From JAOAFZ01 sp964412815 (GTDB lineage Bacteria; Patescibacteriota; Microgenomatia; UBA1406; GWC2-37-13): DNA of 64,000 nucleotides. The position numbers were made by a program, and so were the translations under genes. Positions 59,629-64,000 of the stretch are shown here, piece by piece. Below the pieces are notes generated by a model. That model did no database searches. It was not told where the DNA came from and saw nothing but the letters and a program-made list of their open reading frames with translations. Within the stretch, counting starts at the first letter, position 1; each line of letters starts with the position of its first letter. The stretch covers positions 30,702 through 94,701 of the forward strand of contig CAYPQF010000014.1 in assembly GCA_964412815.1 (NCBI GenBank), given 5' to 3'.

Positions 59629-61980
59629 TTATCGCTTCTTATGAAGGTCAGTTTCGATTGTATGAATCATCTGGCGTGTCTTTTCGGCCACATCCGGATT
59701 TACTGAGACGCTGGTAATACCCAGCTGTACCAGTTCGGTAACCAGCTCTGGATAATCCGAAGCAGCCTGACCACAGATTGAGCAGGTAATACCGTTTTCT
59801 TTACAGGTGGTCACGATATGTTTGAGTGTCTGCATCACCGCAGGATTTCGTTCATCGTAGATATGAGCGACCTTTTCGCTATCACGATCGACTCCCAAAA
59901 TCATCATTGTCAGATCGTTCGTACCAATCGAGACCCCATCAATTCCCAAACGGCAGAACTCTTCCAGTAGAATGGCTGCGGATGGCACTTCTACCATAAT
60001 CCAGAGTTTAAACTCAGGGAACTCAAACAGACCAAATTTACTGATGATCTCTTTAATCTGAATCAGTTCATGTGGTGCACGGATAAAGGGAATCATCAGG
60101 TGTAGATTCCGGTAGCCTTTATCCCAGATATTCCGGATAGACTGTAGTTCAAGTGAAAACACATCTTCGTCAACAATGTAGCGTGAGGCACCCCGATACC
60201 CGATCATCGGATTCTCTTCTTTTGGCTCGTACCGGTGTCCACCTTTGAGGTTTCGATATTCGTTGGATTTAAAGTCTGTTGCACGATAGACCACCGGCCG
60301 CGGGGCAAATGGTTCCACAAACTTCTCCAGTCCCCGGGTAAGCTGAGTAATAAACTGCTTCTGGTTGCCCTGTCGAATATACTCTTTTGGATGCACGCCC
60401 ATATCCGCAATCATAAATTCGGCTCGAAGTAATCCTACACCATCGACATCCAGTTTCGAGAAGTTTTCAGCAAGTTGTGACTCTGCCAGATTTATATAGA
60501 CCTTCGTCATCGTGCGAGACGTCATATCATGATGCAGGGAACGCAGATCAATCTGAGGGATTTCTTTATGTTTTTCTTCGTGAACTACTCCTTCGTATAC
60601 CTCACCAATACTCCCCACAACACTCACCATCATGTCATTTTTAAGGACCTTTGTTGCGTTTTCAGTACCCACCACAGCAGGAATTCCCAGTTCGCGTGAG
60701 ACGATAGCGGCATGAGATGTTCTGCCACCTTTATCGGTCACAATTGCTGCGGCACGTTTCATCGCCGGCACATAATCAGGATTGGTCTGAGGCGCAACGA
60801 GAATATCACCCTTCTGAATCTTATCAATCTCAGCAGGAGAAAAGATAACTTTTACCTTACCCGTGCCGACACCAGGAGACGCAGGAGCGCCGGAAACCAG
60901 GAGTTTCCTACCCTTTGTATCGATTGATCCTTCTGCAGTTGAGATCTTGTTGGAGACGGTAGTAATCGGGCGGGACTGCACAATAAAGACCCGGTCTCCC
61001 TCAATAGCCCACTCAATATCCTGAGGGAAAAAATAATGGTTCTCGATCTCTTTTACCAGAATAGCCGTCTTAATTATCTCTTCGTCGCTCAGTTTACCTT
61101 TTGAACCTTCTGCCTTATTCAGATGCACCTCACGGTTCCCAATACCGTGACGTACCATTTTCAGATTCTGATAATTCATTTGTTTTTTCAGAATGACAAA
61201 TGAGTTTTTATCAACTTCGTAGTGATCAGGCGTCACTTTTCCCTGGACAATATATTCTCCCAGTCCATAAATAGCTTCAATTACGATCTTATTTTTATCA
61301 TTCGTTACCGGATCGATGCTGAATGCAATACCGGACTTTTCAGACTGTACCATGCGCTGAATCACAGCGGACAGGCCGACTTTAAAATGATCAAATCCTT
61401 TTTGTTGACGGTAATAAATCGCCCGTTCGGTGAAGAGACTGGCCCAGCATTCTTTTACTTTTTTCAAGAGATGTGTTTCTCCCTGGACATTCAGATAAGT
61501 TTCCTGTTGGCCGGCAAAGGAAGCATCCGGTAAATCTTCCGCAGTTGCAGAAGAGCGGACTGCTACCAGCGGGACTTTATACATAGTCTTTAATACATTC
61601 AGAGTTTTGGAAACCATTGAGACATGTTTTTTGAAGTATTGTTCTTCTTTTATCGGGAGTTCACCGTAGTATGTGATAATCTCATGGAGAATTTCTTTCG
61701 GGACATCAGCTTCCAGAATCATCTTTTGAATCTGCGTAGAAGCAGTATGAAGTTCTTCCTGATGTTCCACATTCGTTATACCCAGAATGTCATGGATTTT
61801 GTGCTGAAGCTTCGCGTGCTCAATAAACGCATAGTATGCGTGTGAGGTGACGCAGAAACCATACGGTATCGGAAGCTTTGCGTTGGTCATCTCACCCAGG
61901 TTTGCACCTTTGCCTCCAACTAGAGCAACATCTTCTTTACCAACTTCTTCGAACCATACAATCATCTTTTTTTGCTTCAT
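59629..61980 (-). CDS. ppsA: Phosphoenolpyruvate synthase
   Basis: It makes phosphoenolpyruvate from pyruvate and ATP (a gluconeogenic step). The 783-residue protein has the N-terminal ATP-grasp domain (ALVGGKGANLGEMTNAKLPI, AVRSSATAEDLPDASFAGQQ), the central phosphohistidine swivel (TDKGGRTSHAAIVSRELGIP) and the C-terminal PEP-utilising barrel (MVEVPSAAILLEEF, SIGTNDLTMMILGVDRDSEK, SICGQAASDYPELV). ATG 61980 is used because a TACTAT -10 box lies six bases before it; the frame extends to 62004. Confidence 0.95.
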   Translation of the reverse strand: MKQKKMIVWFEEVGKEDVALVGGKGANLGEMTNAKLPIPYGFCVTSHAYYAFIEHAKLQHKIHDILGITNVEHQEELHTASTQIQKMILEADVPKEILHEIITYYGELPIKEEQYFKKHVSMVSKTLNVLKTMYKVPLVAVRSSATAEDLPDASFAGQQETYLNVQGETHLLKKVKECWASLFTERAIYYRQQKGFDHFKVGLSAVIQRMVQSEKSGIAFSIDPVTNDKNKIVIEAIYGLGEYIVQGKVTPDHYEVDKNSFVILKKQMNYQNLKMVRHGIGNREVHLNKAEGSKGKLSDEEIIKTAILVKEIENHYFFPQDIEWAIEGDRVFIVQSRPITTVSNKISTAEGSIDTKGRKLLVSGAPASPGVGTGKVKVIFSPAEIDKIQKGDILVAPQTNPDYVPAMKRAAAIVTDKGGRTSHAAIVSRELGIPAVVGTENATKVLKNDMMVSVVGSIGEVYEGVVHEEKHKEIPQIDLRSLHHDMTSRTMTKVYINLAESQLAENFSKLDVDGVGLLRAEFMIADMGVHPKEYIRQGNQKQFITQLTRGLEKFVEPFAPRPVVYRATDFKSNEYRNLKGGHRYEPKEENPMIGYRGASRYIVDEDVFSLELQSIRNIWDKGYRNLHLMIPFIRAPHELIQIKEIISKFGLFEFPEFKLWIMVEVPSAAILLEEFCRLGIDGVSIGTNDLTMMILGVDRDSEKVAHIYDERNPAVMQTLKHIVTTCKENGITCSICGQAASDYPELVTELVQLGITSVSVNPDVAEKTRQMIHTIETDLHKKR

Positions 61981-62033
61981 AGATTTATAGTAGAAAAGAT
62001 ACATAGTAAATGCAAATTAAAAATACTATAGAC

Positions 62034-62084
62034 TTGACAGTGTGATAAAAAACACTGTATAACTAAAACTTGCAGAAGTTTTAG
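62034..62084 (+). promoter_or_regulatory. Promoter with palindrome and leader hairpin before the HD gene
   Basis: TTGACA at 62034-62039 and TATAAC at 62058-62063 are 18 bases apart. ACAGTG at 62037-62042 and CACTGT at 62053-62058 form an inverted repeat within the spacer, a possible operator. From 62063, CTAAAACTT-GCAG-AAGTTTTAG is a perfect nine-pair hairpin at the very start of the transcript. Confidence 0.5.
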
Positions 62085-62090
62085 AGAGAT

Positions 62091-62186
62091 ATGGTAAGTG
62101 AGGCATTTGAGAGGGAGCGAGTGCCGTTACGTCCTGTTGATGGACTTTCCGCACGACCTGTGGATCCCGATATGATCCGGGTTTGA
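62091..62186 (+). CDS. Short upstream ORF in frame with the HD gene
   Basis: Just after the leader hairpin, ATG 62091 opens 31 codons (MVSEAFERERVPLRPVDG to MIRV) ending in TGA at 62184-62186. It is in the same frame as the HD gene, whose ATG follows three codons later. It may be a leader peptide, or the real N-terminus of the HD protein cut by one stop codon. A hairpin CTCACGC-GAT-GCGTGAG overlaps the second start. No homology recognised. Confidence 0.35.
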   Translation: MVSEAFERERVPLRPVDGLSARPVDPDMIRV

Positions 62187-62195
62187 CCTCACGCG

Positions 62196-63203
62196 ATGCG
62201 TGAGCCGCAACGATCAGCTGAAGCACGCCGGGCAATGTTCGGCCAGTCCCTCCTTGAATTTGTGCGAGATCTTCCCCATAGAGAGTTTTTTATGCGTCAC
62301 GTTGATCCACATCTGATACCTGACGGGGGAGAACTCAATCTGGGAAATACCACTGCGGAGATTCTTCATTCATCCAAGTTTATCGACCCCCTTACCGCTG
62401 CACACGCAGAATCCGTTGGAGATCTTGCAGAAACAATGGTGCAGGAGCTGGGACTGGATGTTGATCCGGCACTGGCACGACTCAGTGGTCAAGCACACGA
62501 TGTCTGGAAGTTGATGCTGGTTCATCTGCTCAAACAACCCAGCCTCGAACTGCTGGAGCACCTGGGCCGTTTTGAGACCTATGACGAATTCCCGTACCGC
62601 GAGTTTATTCCGTATACTCATTACCGGAGAGAGCTCCGGGATGATGCAGGCACATATTTTGGCCCCGAAGAAAAGCTGGAGATGCATGAACATCCAATTC
62701 GCGGCGCACTTGAGTTACGCAAGATGGGTTTTCCCCGCGAAGTAGTATATGGGGCGCTGTTACATCATGCCTACTATGGATTTCCGCTGCATGCTGCTCC
62801 ATACCCGACCATGGATCTGGGAGTACCGGACCCATCTGCCCCGCAGGATTATGAATGGGTACCCAACTACGTTCGCTTCCAGGGCATAACACAGGCGTTC
62901 GAATATGCTGACAGTACCCCCATGTGGACGACTACCGACGAAGATACGCTTTTTCAGCTCTCGCAGGTTATTCAGTTTGCTGACTATACTGCCTCCGCAC
63001 GGGCAGGAAGAGTGTACAAACCTGCAGTTCCACAGGAGATACTCTTACGCAGATACGAGAAGCTGACCATGGCCGGGCGCCTTGACCCACGATTCTTGAG
63101 TACCTATCAGCGGCTGCTCTACCGTAACGGTGGACATGAGCCCTGGATGAGACACACGATCTATATCGAGTGTGTCGACCCGACAAAACAGGTATACGAG
63201 TAA
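62196..63203 (+). CDS. HD-domain phosphohydrolase-like protein
   Basis: A 335-residue protein with the metal-binding HD superfamily pattern: His70 (TAAHAESVGDLA), His101-Asp102 (GQAHDVWKLM), His164/His166 (EMHEHPIRGALELRKMGFP), His190-His191 (LLHHAYYGFP) and a later Asp (FADYTASARAG). The order H...HD...H...HH...D resembles the HD-GYP subgroup, with GFP in place of GYP. It could hydrolyse a nucleotide or cyclic dinucleotide. The start is uncertain because a same-frame ORF of 31 codons lies just upstream. Confidence 0.75.
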   Translation: MREPQRSAEARRAMFGQSLLEFVRDLPHREFFMRHVDPHLIPDGGELNLGNTTAEILHSSKFIDPLTAAHAESVGDLAETMVQELGLDVDPALARLSGQAHDVWKLMLVHLLKQPSLELLEHLGRFETYDEFPYREFIPYTHYRRELRDDAGTYFGPEEKLEMHEHPIRGALELRKMGFPREVVYGALLHHAYYGFPLHAAPYPTMDLGVPDPSAPQDYEWVPNYVRFQGITQAFEYADSTPMWTTTDEDTLFQLSQVIQFADYTASARAGRVYKPAVPQEILLRRYEKLTMAGRLDPRFLSTYQRLLYRNGGHEPWMRHTIYIECVDPTKQVYE

Positions 63204-63252
63204 CAGGAAAAGAGTTGAGGGGTCAGGAAAGACTTCTTACTATAATATACCC

Positions 63253-63281
63253 TTGACAATTGATAAGTAATGTATCATAAT
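63253..63281 (+). promoter_or_regulatory. Upstream promoter of the tRNA-Ala/23S rRNA operon
   Basis: TTGACA at 63253-63258 and CATAAT at 63276-63281 are exactly 17 bases apart. Another TATAAT lies at 63241-63246. Transcription would start near 63288. Confidence 0.55.
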
Positions 63282-63358
63282 ACCTATTACTTTCATATGG
63301 CACTGGACGCACAAATTCGCGCTCCTATCAGCCAATGGTTCGCAAATTAAATTTGCAC

Positions 63359-63387
63359 TTGATTTCCGGTTTTATTTGGTATAAAAT
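63359..63387 (+). promoter_or_regulatory. Proximal promoter of the tRNA-Ala/23S rRNA operon
   Basis: TTGATT at 63359-63364 and TAAAAT at 63382-63387 are 17 bases apart, about 47 bases before the tRNA. Two tandem promoters are usual for rRNA operons. Confidence 0.5.
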
Positions 63388-63433
63388 CGTAATTCTACTT
63401 TCAAGAGAGGTTTTCTTTTTGAAGGAATTCGCT

Positions 63434-63507
63434 GGGGCTATAGCTCAATTGGCTAGAGCACCCGCCTTGCACGCGGGAGGTTAAGGGTTCGACTCCCTTT
63501 AGCTCCA
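63434..63507 (+). tRNA. tRNA-Ala (anticodon UGC)
   Basis: Acceptor GGGGCTA with TAGCTCC (one G-U), anticodon stem CCCGC/GCGGG around CTTGCAC with anticodon TGC, T arm AAGGG-TTCGACT-CCCTT. CCA is not encoded. It is the usual spacer tRNA between 16S and 23S genes, but here no 16S gene precedes it. Confidence 0.96.
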
Positions 63508-63683
63508 CCCGCAGCACAATTACAGTTCGAGTTTGAGATGTCATTAAGTTGGATTGACATTCTTTCAATCACTTGAGAGAATATCAGTCTGTCTTAAAAC
63601 AACAGACTAAAATTCGAAAGCACTTTTACAAAATTTAGGTAGGTCACAATAATACAGCAAAAACACCAAGAACCATCGTAAGA

Positions 63684-64000
63684 GATGGGAGAATCTACAG
63701 CAATTGGCGGATGCCTTGGCAGTTTGAGCCGAAGAAAGACGTGTGCTTAAGCACGAAAACAACGGTGAGCCCTTCAGCAGGCGTTACCAACCGTTGGTTT
63801 CTGAATGGGGCAACCCCCTCTGGTGAAAGTCAGAGGACCTTGAGTTTACTCAAGGAGGGAACCCGGGGAACTGAAACATCTAAGTACCCGGAGGAAAAGA
63901 CATCATATGAGATTCCGTAAGTAGCGGCGAGCGAAACCGGAACAGGCTAAACTACGGATACGTCCGTAGGGTTGCGGGACCTTCATAACGTGGATGTAAG
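63684..64000 (+). rRNA. 23S ribosomal RNA, 5' part
   Basis: The segment has the conserved 5' end of domain I: GGCGGATGCCTTGGCAG near 63707, CTGAATGGGGCAACCC near 63801, and GTAAGTAGCGGCGAGCGAAA near 63919. The start is estimated by comparison with E. coli 23S and could be off by some bases. The gene continues beyond the window. Between the tRNA and the start there is a perfect hairpin, AGTCTGT...ACAGACT, near 63588, likely part of rRNA processing. Confidence 0.95.

Noticed and set aside
62184..62186. UGA recoding (as in some CPR groups that read UGA as glycine)
   Set aside because: atpA and others end in TGA with the next gene overlapping; long genes show no internal TGA. A local explanation is enough.
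1..64000. CRISPR arrays, other rRNA genes and replication origin
   Set aside because: I saw no regularly spaced repeats, no 16S or 5S sequence and no DnaA-box cluster. A weak negative, since it was read by eye.

Overview
The window looks like a chromosome segment of a small-genome bacterium, most likely a Candidate Phyla Radiation (Patescibacteria) member, possibly Microgenomates-like. That assignment is inference from several signs. Housekeeping genes are tightly packed. Many have an ideal -10 box ending only about 6-8 bases before the start codon, which implies leaderless mRNAs. UvrC is short, enolase is highly divergent, a membrane protein carries a KPVIYLYP motif, and a 23S rRNA gene has only tRNA-Ala in front of it and no 16S. 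TGA, TAA and TAG all act as stops.

Layout. 1-9683: end of the ATP synthase operon (atpA partial, atpG, atpD, atpC), topA, a GC-rich zinc-finger orphan, pyrG, rplS, yraN and an MscS-like membrane protein. 9773-20461: an accessory island that starts at tRNA-Glu. It holds a large serine recombinase whose 3' end reads into the tRNA, a terminase-small-subunit-like gene, small secreted proteins, a HEPN-like gene split by a complete IS1595-type element, two GC-rich phage/plasmid-like genes (one with two in-frame amber codons), a long-range RNA hairpin element and a 1259-residue putative defence protein. 20648-29774: a CPBP-family membrane protein, DUF1697, a GC-rich secreted repeat protein with a long structured leader, an OB-fold-like anchored protein, several methyltransferases and an acetyltransferase.

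29792-39590: a nucleotide-heptose and glycan cluster on the minus strand: two glycosyltransferases (one fused to a GmhA isomerase), an SDR enzyme, GmhB, HldE and a GT9 heptosyltransferase. It is followed by an ABC exporter on the plus strand and a second GT9 enzyme. Together they could make ADP-heptose from sedoheptulose 7-phosphate, attach heptose to a glycan and export it. 39587-53691: a PEBP-like protein, lipid kinase, Maf, RsmI, an orphan protein, then uvrB, uvrA and uvrC, with Gram-positive-type LexA boxes in front of uvrB and uvrA, then secG and a solute-binding protein. 53830-64000: tRNA genes, envelope proteins, a Nudix enzyme, ruvB and ruvA, a catalytically degenerate enolase homologue, ppsA, an HD-domain protein, and tRNA-Ala with the 5' end of 23S rRNA.

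Two classes of gene stand out. The native genes are mostly leaderless with moderate GC. A scattered set of single GC-rich genes (6023, 14539, 15794, 20648, 23538-25403, 47383) instead carries Shine-Dalgarno sequences and 5' leaders, and several have strong hairpins nearby. They look acquired.
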